Shown here piece by piece: positions 43,394 through 52,144 of a stretch of 64,000 bases of DNA. Numbering within the stretch: position 1 is the first letter of the stretch; the number at the start of each line of letters is the position of its first letter. Below the pieces are notes generated by a model. That model was not told where the DNA came from. It made no database searches and worked only from the letters and a program-made list of their open reading frames with translations. Made by a program: the position numbers and the translations under genes. The stretch comes from Paracidobacterium acidisoli (GTDB lineage Bacteria; Acidobacteriota; Terriglobia; Terriglobales; Acidobacteriaceae): the NCBI RefSeq assembly GCF_003428625.2, contig NZ_QVQT02000004.1, positions 248,001 through 312,000 of the forward strand, written 5' to 3'.

Positions 43394-44505
43394 CAGAATA
43401 CCCCATACTTGATAGTCAGTTGAGAAAGCAGACCGCCATCTCTTTGAAGAAAAATCTTTTCTATCGCTTCCTGGAATTTGTGGCTTTCATTGCGTGCTTC
43501 ATTGTAGATGTCGTCTGTTGCCATCATCTCGGGTTGTAGCTTTTCAAGTGTTTCCCGCTTTTCTTTGTCAGAAAGCAGAGCCACAAAATAGTTGTACGCA
43601 TGCAGAAAATCTTTTACTGCCGCTTCTTCTGAAATCTTCAGATGCATAAAGCACTTCGAAACTAAATCCAATGGAGGAATATCGGCGATCTGCGTCAAAA
43701 AAGCGATCAGTTGGAGACCGCGTTCTTTCGGCGTTTTAGTGTTCCAGGCGTTTAACACAGATTCGTCATTTTCCCAGAGACTGAATGAAAAGCAAGTGAT
43801 TAAGCCAGCAAGAAACAGGAGTTTTCTTGAAAATCTGAGCTTGATATTCCTCAACGCAAAACCCTTGCTGTTTCGCTCGCGTCTTTTGGTCTGAAAGTCA
43901 ACTGTCATTGTCCGCCAATAACGGGTAACGTCGTTGAGAAGAAAGCGAGGGACGTGTTCCTTATGTTTCCCGTTCAGAAAACTTTCGTCTTCAAAGACAT
44001 AACGCGACAGAATATTTCGAATGACCCGGTTGCGCACTGCATTGCCATATAGCGATGAAGACTCCAGCAAGAGAAGGAGCCGTTGTGTCGTATTGGCATT
44101 GGTATCGTCAGCCCCTCCGATCTGATGAATCAGATCATGACTAAATGACAGATTGCCGAATGCTCCAGTTGCATTGGGTGTCTTATAGTCTTTGTCTATT
44201 AAGCGTCGAATATCGTGTACCAAATCTATATCCTGAGTCGCTGCGATACCATCAACGAGAAGAGTCCAGTCAACATCACTGTTTTCCCGGCCAGTAAATT
44301 CATTTCTGGCCAAAGAACCAAAGACCACAATCGAGCGGTCACTATCATCGCCACCCGCCAGTATTCCTGATGTTTCAATGTCTTTGGAGAGTTGGCTTTT
44401 GGTAGCGAGAGCGCTCTCATGTGCAGTTTTAATTGCATCGGCGCGGAGATTCAGCTGTGATAGCAATTTGAGAAGAGGACTTTTGCTGAGAATTTCTTGG
44501 TTCAT
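43393..44505 (-). CDS. nucleotidyltransferase-domain protein of a low-GC cassette
   Basis: The 370-residue protein has an N-terminal DNA-polymerase-beta-type nucleotidyltransferase domain: VVFGSLARNEFTGRENSDVDWTLLV (in part), with GS at 63-64, D77 and D79, and a possible third acid D124 in SFSHDLIHQ. The remaining 230 residues are helical, contain a hydrophobic stretch (KLLFLAGLITCFSFSLW) and match no domain I recognise. Such enzymes transfer nucleotides to proteins, RNA or small molecules and occur in GlnD-like, MNT-HEPN and defence contexts. The gene is AT-richer than its surroundings and coupled to the TIM-barrel gene. Substrate is unknown. Confidence 0.75.
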   Translation of the reverse strand: MNQEILSKSPLLKLLSQLNLRADAIKTAHESALATKSQLSKDIETSGILAGGDDSDRSIVVFGSLARNEFTGRENSDVDWTLLVDGIAATQDIDLVHDIRRLIDKDYKTPNATGAFGNLSFSHDLIHQIGGADDTNANTTQRLLLLLESSSLYGNAVRNRVIRNILSRYVFEDESFLNGKHKEHVPRFLLNDVTRYWRTMTVDFQTKRRERNSKGFALRNIKLRFSRKLLFLAGLITCFSFSLWENDESVLNAWNTKTPKERGLQLIAFLTQIADIPPLDLVSKCFMHLKISEEAAVKDFLHAYNYFVALLSDKEKRETLEKLQPEMMATDDIYNEARNESHKFQEAIEKIFLQRDGGLLSQLTIKYGVF

Positions 44506-44520
44506 GGATATGCGTAGTCT

Positions 44521-44548
44521 GATATAGAAAATTTCATCCTACACGCAA
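44521..44548 (-). promoter_or_regulatory. promoter of the nucleotidyltransferase cassette
   Basis: On the minus strand TTGCGT (44543-44548), a 16-bp spacer and TATATC (44521-44526) form a promoter. The predicted start near 44514 leaves about 10 nt before the ATG at 44505, and no Shine-Dalgarno is seen, so translation may be nearly leaderless. Confidence 0.5.
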
Positions 44549-44594
44549 AAGCATGGTTGAAAATTTCAGCTTTGAAGTCGCATACTTTCAATCC

Positions 44595-46661
44595 CTATGC
44601 TTTTCTTCCCGCTGTTTCGAACTCTTCCCCCACCCATTCCGTAAAGGCGTGTGAGCTCTGCGGCCGCCCCAGAAATCTCTCGACAATCTCTTTGCCCGGC
44701 ATCGAGCCGCCCGGCTCCAGCACCGTGCGCCGGTACTTCATCGCCACCGGGCTCTCCAGCAGATCGCCGCCCGCAAACTCGCCGAAGAAATCCAGCGCGA
44801 TCACCTTGTCGTAGAGATACGTGTAGTAATTCGACGAATACCCCGTCAGGTGCGTAAAGCTCGCATACATGCGGTTGCCGTCGATCCACGCGTACGGCTG
44901 AAAGCGCGTATACAGATCGTGCAGCAGCCGGTCCGGATCGACCTCCGCCGGCTCCAGCCGGTGCGTCTCGAGCGAATACGTCGTATAGAAGAGCTGCGTC
45001 CTTACCCAGTCCGCGCGTCCAAACGCTCCCGCCCGGTTCATCCTCTGTACCAGCTCCGCCGGAATCGCCTCATCCGTCTCGTAGTGGTGTGCAAAGGTCG
45101 CCAGCAGCGCCGGATCGCGGAAGAACTCCTCCAGCATCTGCGACGGTACCTCGATAAAGTCCCCCTCCGTCGCAATGCCGCTGATCCCCGCCCACCGCTG
45201 CCGTCCTCCCAGCAGCGCATGCATCAGGTGCCCGAACTCGTGGAAGTACGTCACCACATCCGAGTACTGCAGCAGCCCCGGATTTCCCTCCGCCGCCTCG
45301 GGAAAATTGCAGATGAGCGCCGCCTCCGGCAGCTGCTTCCCGCGAATGCCCGGAATCAGCGGATGCGCCGAAAACCACTTGTCCTTGCCCTCGCGCGGGT
45401 GCATGTCCAGATAGAACCGTCCCACCTTCTCCGCGCCGCCGTTTTTCGTTTCCCCGTCCGTTTTCTCGTAGACCTCCCACGCGCTCACCGACGGATGCCA
45501 CACACCCGGCGACTCCACCCGCTCGAACCGCACCTGGAACAGCTTCTCCGCCGTCGCCAGCACGCCCTTCTCCACGCGCTCATACGGAAAGTACGGTCGC
45601 ACCGACTGCGAATCGAAATCGAATGCCGACCTCCGGTACTGCTCCACCCAGTAGGCCCGGCTCGCCGCGTCGATCTGCGTCAGCCCCGGCTGCTGATCCG
45701 TTTCCGGCTGCTTCCGCGCAAACTCCAGGATCATTCCGTATTCGCGCTCCGCCCCCGCCCTCGTCGCCTGGTCCAGGTCGTCGAGAAAGGCCTGCATATT
45801 CGCCGCTGACTCCATCATCTGGTCCGCCGTCGCCAGATCGGCCCATGTCGCAAAGCCCAGAATCCCCGCCATCTCCCGGCGCACCGCCAGCAGATCCAGC
45901 AGCACCTGCCGGTTTGCCGGAAACGCCCTCGTGTTGTAGGCCAGAAACATCCTGCGCCGCAGATCGTTCGATTTCGCAAAGGTCATCACCGGCAGATAAT
46001 CCGGAAAATCCGTCGTCAGCGTAATCGTCCCGTCCGCCGCCGGCGCGTGCGCTTTGCGGTAATCCTCCGGCAGCCCTTCCAGCTCCGCCGGATCGTTCAC
46101 CACCACCGTATTCACGTTCTCCTGCACATGGCGGCCAAAGGTCAGCGACAGCAGAGTCGCCTTGTCCTGCAGCTCTCTGATCTTCGCCCGCGTCTCGTCA
46201 TCCTTGTCCACGCCCGCCAGCCGGTACTGCAGCAGCGTCCGGTCCAGATAATGCCGCGTCGCCGCATCCTCGCCGGCCGCGTCCACCGCGCTCAGCGCCT
46301 GGTAAACCTGCTGGTGCAGCGCCAACTGCACCCCCGCCTGCGCGATCTTCTGGATCAGCGCCTGCGCCGTATCCCGAATCGCCTTCTCCGGATACACGCT
46401 GTCCAGCAGCCCCGTCTGCGATCCCGCCGCCGACAGCTCCGCCACCGCCTCGTCATAGGCGCGCAGCGTATTCCCGGCCGTCCGCGTCTCTGTCACCGCC
46501 AGCAGCCGGTCAATCGCCTGCTGATGCCGTCCCAGCCGCTCCTCGACCCATGCCTCCACGCTCGCCGAAGTGGCCAGGCCCTCGCCCTTCGGGTTCCAGG
46601 GATGGGAAGAGCCCGCAAAGGCCCCAAAATCGCTTCCAGCTTCACGCACCGATTCGCTCAT
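44595..46661 (-). CDS. M3-family oligopeptidase (thimet/oligopeptidase A type)
   Basis: The 688-residue zinc metallopeptidase has HEFGHLMHALLGG with H474, E475 and H478, followed by EVPSQMLEEF carrying the third ligand glutamate, and the usual YSSNYYTYLYDKVIALDFF segment near the C-terminus. M3 enzymes cut short peptides in the cytoplasm and here no signal peptide is found from the ATG at 46661. AAGGCGG lies upstream. The open frame extends to 46952 but that part overlaps the region of the divergent aroDE promoter and shows no family similarity. It stands alone. Confidence 0.93.
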   Translation of the reverse strand: MSESVREAGSDFGAFAGSSHPWNPKGEGLATSASVEAWVEERLGRHQQAIDRLLAVTETRTAGNTLRAYDEAVAELSAAGSQTGLLDSVYPEKAIRDTAQALIQKIAQAGVQLALHQQVYQALSAVDAAGEDAATRHYLDRTLLQYRLAGVDKDDETRAKIRELQDKATLLSLTFGRHVQENVNTVVVNDPAELEGLPEDYRKAHAPAADGTITLTTDFPDYLPVMTFAKSNDLRRRMFLAYNTRAFPANRQVLLDLLAVRREMAGILGFATWADLATADQMMESAANMQAFLDDLDQATRAGAEREYGMILEFARKQPETDQQPGLTQIDAASRAYWVEQYRRSAFDFDSQSVRPYFPYERVEKGVLATAEKLFQVRFERVESPGVWHPSVSAWEVYEKTDGETKNGGAEKVGRFYLDMHPREGKDKWFSAHPLIPGIRGKQLPEAALICNFPEAAEGNPGLLQYSDVVTYFHEFGHLMHALLGGRQRWAGISGIATEGDFIEVPSQMLEEFFRDPALLATFAHHYETDEAIPAELVQRMNRAGAFGRADWVRTQLFYTTYSLETHRLEPAEVDPDRLLHDLYTRFQPYAWIDGNRMYASFTHLTGYSSNYYTYLYDKVIALDFFGEFAGGDLLESPVAMKYRRTVLEPGGSMPGKEIVERFLGRPQSSHAFTEWVGEEFETAGRKA

Positions 46662-46902
46662 ACAGAAAATCCGCCTTCCCAGCAGCCTATCGCACGGCGG
46701 CCCTGCCGTCTTCCACCCCTCACCGGCCTTTGCAGTCGTGAGTCCTGGTGTTATCGCGCCGCATCTCTCGTGGGGAGAGTATCTTAAGTATTGGTTTCGT
46801 GCCGTCCGGAGCGGGCTGATCCCGCAGCTTTCAGTCACTCTCCCCGGCACCGGCGCACGGATTACGGTTGCTTTCTTTACAGCCTCGGAGAAATCCACTA
46901 AT

Positions 46903-48735
46903 ATGCCGCAATTGCAGCCAATGAAAGCAGTTCCCACAACTCCCGCCACCACCGGCGTCCTCGATCACATTCCAGGGTCGGTCTCTACGCATTTTCTTCG
47001 CTCCCGCATCGGTAAGGTCTGCGTCGCCATCATCGGGTCGACCCCTGCCGAAATGATCGAAAAAGCGGCCGAAGCCATGCGGGAGAATACCTTCCTCGAA
47101 TTCCGCCTCGACTATCTGCCCAATCCGCTCGCCGCCATTCCGAAGCTGAAGCAGTTTCTCTACGAACATGGAGAAATCACGGCCATCGCCACCTGCCGCC
47201 GCACCATCAGCGGAGGCAAGTTCAAAGGCTCCATCGCCGCCGAGCTCGAAATCCTCGAAAAATCGGCCGCCGCCGGCTGTCAGCTCGTCGACCTCGAGCT
47301 CCAGACCGCCGAGCACCTGAAGCAGCCTCAGATTGAAATACTTCGCAGCCAGGGCGCCGCGCTCATCATCAGCTACCACGATTTCGAATCCACCAAAGAC
47401 CTCGACGGCATCTTCGATCGCATCCAGCCCTACCTGCCCGAGTTCGTCAAGATCGTCTCCACCGCGAAGACCCTCTCCGACAACGTGACCATGATGCGCT
47501 TCCTCGAGCGCACCCGCGACAAGGCCAACGTCATCGGCATCTGCATGGGAGAGCAGGGCATCATCAGCCGCGTCCTCGGCCTCCGCGCCGGCAGCATCTT
47601 TACCTTCGCCGCCGCCCATGTCGGAGAAGAGACCGGTCCCGGCCAGATCGCCGCCCGCACCCTCCGCGAGACCTACCGCATCGACCAGCTCGACGCCGGA
47701 ACCCGCGTCTACGGCGTCGCCGGCAACCCCATTAAGCACTCGCTCTCGCCGCTGATGCTCAACATGGCCTTCCGCCGCGAGACCGTCAACGCCGTCTTTC
47801 TCGCCCTGCAGACCACGAAGCTCAGCGACCTGCTCACCCTCGTCCGCGAAGTCCCTCTGCACGGCCTGGCCGTCACCATGCCGCTCAAGGAAGAGATCCT
47901 GAAGCACCTTGAGAAGACCGACGCCATCTCCGAAAAAATCGGTGCCTGCAACACCATGGTCCGCGCTCAGGACGGCAGACTCTTCGGCTTCAATACGGAT
48001 GTCGCCGCCATGATCCGGCCCCTCGAGCGGCGCCTGCCGCTGAAGGGCGCGAAGGTGCTCGTCCTCGGCGCCGGCGGAGCCGCGCGCGCCGCCGTCTTCG
48101 GCCTGAAGGAAAAAGGTGCCGAGGTCTTCATCCTCAACCGTAGTGCCGAGGCCGCCCAGACCCTTGCCCGCCAGGCGAAGGCAAAGACCATCAAACGCGA
48201 TCAGGTGGCAAAGTCCAGCTTCGACGCCATCATCAACGCCACGCCCTCCGGCATGCACGGCGTCAAACCGGCCAGCATCCTGGAGCCGAATGAGATCAAC
48301 GCCCGCATCGTCTTCGACATGGTCTACAACCCCATCGACACGCCTCTGATCCGGATGGCCCGCGAAAAGGGGCTGCCCGTCATCACCGGCGTCGAGATGT
48401 TCGTCTACCAGGGCGCTCGCCAGTTCGAGATCTGGACCGGCAAGCCCGCCCCGGAAGAAGAGATGCTGCGTGTCGTGGTACACGCGCTGCGTCAGCAGGC
48501 CGCCGCCCATCCCCCCGAGCCGGCGTCGAAAGAGAAAGAGCACCCTGCGAAGGCGGAACCACACCCCCGCCCGGCTTCGCCCGCCAGACACCCTGAAAAA
48601 CCGGTGAAGGCAGTCGCCGAAAAATCAGGAAAGACGGTCGCCGAAAAGCCGATAAAGGCAGTGAAGGCGGTAAAGCCCTCCGCCAACGGTTCGAAGGCGG
48701 CGTCAAAGCCGGCAGCCAAAAAGAAATCACGCTGA
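46903..48735 (+). CDS. aroDE: fused 3-dehydroquinate dehydratase / shikimate dehydrogenase with Lys-rich tail
   Basis: The 610-residue protein catalyses two successive shikimate-pathway steps. Type I dehydroquinase occupies about 30-250 (FLEFRLDYLPNPLAAIPKL, TCRRTISGGKFKG, ISYHDFE, FVKIVSTAKT with the Schiff-base lysine, GEQGIISRV). Shikimate dehydrogenase follows (YGVAGNPIKHSLSPLMLNMAF with the catalytic K, GACNTMV, FGFNTDVAAM, VLVLGAGGAARAAVFGL, EMFVYQGARQFEIW). The last 75 residues are Lys/Ala/Pro-rich with KPVKAV/KPIKAV repeats, like a histone-H1-type tail, and not part of either enzyme. Fused AroDE is typical of plants and some bacteria. The start at 46903 is not certain; 46921 is an alternative. 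Confidence 0.95.
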   Translation: MPQLQPMKAVPTTPATTGVLDHIPGSVSTHFLRSRIGKVCVAIIGSTPAEMIEKAAEAMRENTFLEFRLDYLPNPLAAIPKLKQFLYEHGEITAIATCRRTISGGKFKGSIAAELEILEKSAAAGCQLVDLELQTAEHLKQPQIEILRSQGAALIISYHDFESTKDLDGIFDRIQPYLPEFVKIVSTAKTLSDNVTMMRFLERTRDKANVIGICMGEQGIISRVLGLRAGSIFTFAAAHVGEETGPGQIAARTLRETYRIDQLDAGTRVYGVAGNPIKHSLSPLMLNMAFRRETVNAVFLALQTTKLSDLLTLVREVPLHGLAVTMPLKEEILKHLEKTDAISEKIGACNTMVRAQDGRLFGFNTDVAAMIRPLERRLPLKGAKVLVLGAGGAARAAVFGLKEKGAEVFILNRSAEAAQTLARQAKAKTIKRDQVAKSSFDAIINATPSGMHGVKPASILEPNEINARIVFDMVYNPIDTPLIRMAREKGLPVITGVEMFVYQGARQFEIWTGKPAPEEEMLRVVVHALRQQAAAHPPEPASKEKEHPAKAEPHPRPASPARHPEKPVKAVAEKSGKTVAEKPIKAVKAVKPSANGSKAASKPAAKKKSR

Positions 48736-48821
48736 CGGCGGTGAGCGGTCCGTGAAAATGCGGCTGCGCGGATAACTGCTTTGTCCCAGGCAGGTTCTAT
48801 AGTGATAGCAGGCAGTCGTCT

Positions 48822-49400
48822 ATGAAGTACGAGACATCATCTGGTCACGGTCGGCGTCGCGGTGAGTCGGCGGTCGACAGGCTCATCGAGCTTGCGACGG
48901 ATGAAAAACCCTCCGCCGCTGCGCCGAAGGAAATCGAGCGTGCGCCGCACGAGTTCTTCGTCAATGTTCCCGATACCGGCGCGCACGACGGGAAGGACCT
49001 CGAAGAGAATCCAATGTGGAAGATGCTCCTGCAGTTCAAAAGCGTGCTTCCCTATGTGGCCCGCCTGCTGCCTCTGCTCGATCTCGGCGCCGCGCACGCG
49101 CAGTCCTCCGCGCTCTCGACGGAAGTGAAGCAGCACGTCGGCGAGCTGCAGACCTCGCAGCGCGACCTGCGCCTCGCCCTTCAGGATCAGACCCTCCAGC
49201 TCAAACGTTTTGAAGAGCAGGTCACGCGCGTCCGCGAGGCCACCGAGCGCAACGCCTTCGAGCACTCCGAGCTCGTCGAAGACGTCAAATCCATTCATTC
49301 CCTCATCAGGACCGTCACCGGAGTGCTCGGTACGCTCCTCGTCATCCTCATCGTCATGGTGGGATTCCTGATCTTCCACTTCACGCATCTTCTGCGCTAA
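48822..49400 (+). CDS. coiled-coil protein with C-terminal membrane anchor
   Basis: The 192-residue protein has a basic N-terminus, a Pro/Ala segment, a central helix region, a coiled coil at about 95-150 (EVKQHVGELQTSQRDLRLALQ, FEEQVTRVREATERNAFEHSELVEDV in part), and one C-terminal transmembrane helix (VLGTLLVILIVMVGFLIFHF) followed by only five residues. It would be a tail-anchored cytoplasmic protein. No family is recognised. It follows aroDE by 86 bp and may be co-transcribed. The start has no strong ribosome binding site. Confidence 0.65.
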   Translation: MKYETSSGHGRRRGESAVDRLIELATDEKPSAAAPKEIERAPHEFFVNVPDTGAHDGKDLEENPMWKMLLQFKSVLPYVARLLPLLDLGAAHAQSSALSTEVKQHVGELQTSQRDLRLALQDQTLQLKRFEEQVTRVREATERNAFEHSELVEDVKSIHSLIRTVTGVLGTLLVILIVMVGFLIFHFTHLLR

Positions 49401-49426
49401 GCCATATCGGCATAGCGCGAACAACC

Positions 49427-49680
49427 GGGTGCCCCACCTTCGCGAGCCGAGGTGGAAAGCTAAGGTGGAGGCGTCATCGCTTTGTATCAGGGCACGGCTT
49501 CAGCCGTGCCGAACCGGCCTCAAAGGACCGGGCTTCAGCCCCTGTACAACATAACCACGAAGCGCTTCCGTCTCGCGCCAGCGAGACCCGATAGAAGCAC
49601 CGGGCTTTAGCCCGGTGAACAGGCAGACAAAAGGAAAGGGGCTTTAGCCTCCGGCTCCCCAAAAACACGAAATCACCGGG
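49427..49680. repeat. composite of dispersed repeats (families B and C)
   Basis: A short family-B element (49427-49470, GGGTGCCCCACCTTCGCGA...CTAAGGTGGA) is followed directly by a family-C core (49477-49545: GTATCAGGGCACGGCTTC, GCCGTGCC, GGGCTTCAGCCCCTG) and then by further GGGCTTTAGCCC hairpins at about 49602-49615 and 49639-49650 separated by unrelated bases. No gene is present between 49401 and 49689. The end lies against the antiporter gene. Confidence 0.75.
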
Positions 49681-49689
49681 TGAGACACC

Positions 49690-51339
49690 TCACGGTGTCT
49701 TCCGCCGCACCTCAATCAGATCCAGCTCCCGCTCCAGCGTCCGCAGCACCTCGTCGCTGATGCGGTTCTCGTCGCGAAGCTGCATCGCCGTCGTCCTCTC
49801 GATCGAGCGCAGCCGCCCCGTAACCCTTCGCCACGCCGACAACTGGCTCGCCGTCGGGGAAGGATCGTCGCCGGCCTCGCTCTGTAGCACCGCCAGCCGC
49901 CTCTGGTAGTGCTCCTTCAGATCGCTCAGAATCGAGTCGTCCAGCGGAGCCGCTCTGCCGTGGTCCGCCTTTGCCTCCGTCTCGCCGCTCACCGTGTCCA
50001 GATACTTCAGCGCGGCTCCGATCATGCGGCAGCGCGCCTCGCGCTCTTCCAGATGAACGTCATCCTCCGTCGCCGCCAGCCCCAGCCACCGGATCAGCGG
50101 CGGCAGGCTGAACCCCTGCACCACCAGCGTCACCAGAATCACCGCGAAGGCAAAAAAGATAATCACGTTGCGATGCGGAAACGGCTGCCCGTTATCGAGC
50201 TCCTCCGGCAATGAAATCGCTGCCGCCAGGCACAGCACCCCGCGCATCCCCGCCCAGCCGATCAGAAACGTGCCGCGGACCGAAGGATAGCTCGTGCCCT
50301 GGTGCAGCACCCGGTTCCGAATCCACCACGCGATGCGCGCGCCGGGAAAGATCCAGATCAGCCGCACCGCAATCACCAGCACCACGAACAGCGCGGCATC
50401 GCGCATCAGCTGCATGCGGCTTATATCGCGAATCCCGCTCATGATTCGCGGCAGCTGCAGGCCGATCAGGATGAACGCAAAGCTGTTCAGAACGAAATCG
50501 ATCGTGTTCCACACCGCCGACGACTCCAGCCGCGCCTCTGTCGTAAACGCCACCGACCGCATCCGTCCCAGGTAAAGTCCGCACGCCACCGTCGCCAGCG
50601 CGCCCGAGGTATGCAATGCCTCCGCGCCCAGCCACGCCAGATACGGCGTGATCAGTGTGATCGTGATCTCGACCGGCGGATCGGTGACATAGCGCTGCGC
50701 CAGCTGTATCAGCTTGCCCACCACCAGCCCCACGATCACTCCGCCAATCACCAGCACCAGCAGCCGTGTCAGCCCCACAGCAAAGGTCGGCCGCTCGCCG
50801 GTCACCACCAGCCCCACAGCAAACTCGAGCGCAAGCAGGCCGCTCGCGTCATTGACCAGGCTCTCGCCCTCCAGCACATCGGTAATCTGCCGCGGCAGTC
50901 CGGCGCGCCGCGCAATCGCGGTCGTCGCAATCGCATCGGTCGTGCACACCACCGCTCCCAGCACCGCGCCCGTCCGCGCATCGAATCCCGGCAGCAGCCA
51001 CGGCGCGCACAGCGCAATGCACAGCACCGTGAAGCCCACCAGCCCGAACGCGAGCAGCAGTATGCTCACCAGGTTGTAGCGAAAGTCGCGCCACGACGTG
51101 TTGAACGCCGCGGCAAAGATCAGCGGAGGAAGCAGCACCAGAAAGATCAGGTCCGGATCGAGCGAGACCCGCGGCAGCCCCGGAATCAGCGACAGCACCA
51201 GCCCGCCGATCACCAGAATCAGCGGATACGGACGCTGCATGCGCCGCGCCAGCGTCGCCAGCCCGATCACCGCCAGCATCACGAATATCAGAACGATTTC
51301 GACGCGATGGATTCCCGCAAACTGCACATGCACCTCCAC
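49690..51339 (-). CDS. Na+/H+ antiporter of the CPA1 family
   Basis: The 549-residue inner-membrane protein has about 12 hydrophobic helices (1-400) with the CPA1 motif EGESLVNDASGLLALEF, whose ND pair binds the exchanged cation, plus GAVVCTTDAIATTAIARRAGLP and GWAGMRGVLCLAAAISLP. About 130 residues of charged C-terminal cytosolic tail follow and probably regulate activity. It exchanges Na+ or another monovalent cation for protons in pH and salt homeostasis. It is preceded upstream by a VapC-type toxin gene. A repeat cluster follows its 3' end. Confidence 0.93.
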   Translation of the reverse strand: MEVHVQFAGIHRVEIVLIFVMLAVIGLATLARRMQRPYPLILVIGGLVLSLIPGLPRVSLDPDLIFLVLLPPLIFAAAFNTSWRDFRYNLVSILLLAFGLVGFTVLCIALCAPWLLPGFDARTGAVLGAVVCTTDAIATTAIARRAGLPRQITDVLEGESLVNDASGLLALEFAVGLVVTGERPTFAVGLTRLLVLVIGGVIVGLVVGKLIQLAQRYVTDPPVEITITLITPYLAWLGAEALHTSGALATVACGLYLGRMRSVAFTTEARLESSAVWNTIDFVLNSFAFILIGLQLPRIMSGIRDISRMQLMRDAALFVVLVIAVRLIWIFPGARIAWWIRNRVLHQGTSYPSVRGTFLIGWAGMRGVLCLAAAISLPEELDNGQPFPHRNVIIFFAFAVILVTLVVQGFSLPPLIRWLGLAATEDDVHLEEREARCRMIGAALKYLDTVSGETEAKADHGRAAPLDDSILSDLKEHYQRRLAVLQSEAGDDPSPTASQLSAWRRVTGRLRSIERTTAMQLRDENRISDEVLRTLERELDLIEVRRKTP

Positions 51340-51363
51340 CTGCCTCGGCCGAAGAGGATGTGT

Positions 51364-51774
51364 CTATCCCTGCCTGTCCGGTTCGATGACGGTCAGCCCT
51401 TCCACGCAGGTAAAATGCCGCCTGTTGAAGGTGGCGACACTGCTGCCTCGCTCCAGCGCCGTAGCCGCAACGACCAGGTCATAATAACCGATCATGCCGC
51501 CCGCGCTTTCGAGAGCTGCCCACAGACGCGCATGTTCATAAGCTGTCTGCTCGGTATACGGGATCACCGGCAGCACCTGAAGAAGAGTCTCAAGATAATG
51601 CCGTCGCTGCGCGCGATGCCTTCCCGCAGCCCGTTCCACTCCGTGCCGGAGCTCGGCCACCGTAATCGCGGCGATTTCAAACTGCTCCTCGGCGCGGGAT
51701 GCTACCCACCGCCCCAGATCGAACGTGCCCCGTTCACCGCCGATGATAACGTCAGCGTCAAGAATTATGGCCAT
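51364..51774 (-). CDS. vapC: VapC-type PIN-domain toxin
   Basis: The 136-residue PIN protein carries acidic residues in family positions: D6 in IILDADVII, E40 in ITVAELRHGVE, and D99 in IGYYDLVVAATAL, followed by the SVATFNRRHFTCVEGL ending typical of these toxins. PIN toxins cleave RNA, often tRNA or 23S rRNA. It lies downstream of the antitoxin gene and overlaps it by 10 nt. This antitoxin-first order fits autoregulation of the pair. The last acidic residue (D of the fourth position) could be D133 or is missing. Confidence 0.87.
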   Translation of the reverse strand: MAIILDADVIIGGERGTFDLGRWVASRAEEQFEIAAITVAELRHGVERAAGRHRAQRRHYLETLLQVLPVIPYTEQTAYEHARLWAALESAGGMIGYYDLVVAATALERGSSVATFNRRHFTCVEGLTVIEPDRQG

Positions 51775-52037
51775 CTGGTCTTCGGAGCCTTCAGTGCTCT
51801 GCGCGCCGTTTTCAGATCATCGATCCAGGCAGCGGACTCCCCGGGATCCAGTCTGGCCGAAGCAAGCGACTCAGCCAGATCGCGCCCGGTACAACACTGT
51901 TCCTGATCCGGGATGAGGCGAGCCACCGGAGCGCCGCTTTTGAGCAGAGTGAACGAAACGTTCTGATAACGGGCGCGATTGACGCAATCGGCAAAATTGC
52001 GCGCCGCTTCCGTCACGCTGATTCTGGTCGATTTCAT
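51765..52037 (-). CDS. Phd/YefM-type antitoxin
   Basis: The 90-residue protein starts with the Phd fold: MKSTRISVTEAARNFADCVN, then YQNVSFTLLKSGAPVARLIPD, the DNA-binding and dimer core. The remainder (RDLAESLASARLDPGESAAW, then IDDLKTARRALKAP) is the toxin-neutralising helix. It precedes and overlaps the PIN toxin. Such antitoxins repress their own operon through palindromes in the promoter. The start is at 52037; the 107-bp gap to folC must hold divergent promoters. Confidence 0.85.
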   Translation of the reverse strand: MKSTRISVTEAARNFADCVNRARYQNVSFTLLKSGAPVARLIPDQEQCCTGRDLAESLASARLDPGESAAWIDDLKTARRALKAPKTRWP

Positions 52038-52144
52038 AAAATCAGATTATCAGAGAATGTGATTTCATCAAGCGGATCAGCCACTCGCCCACCGCCGCTT
52101 CCAGGAATCGAAACAACCGGCCCGGCATCTTTTAAAATCAAGTT

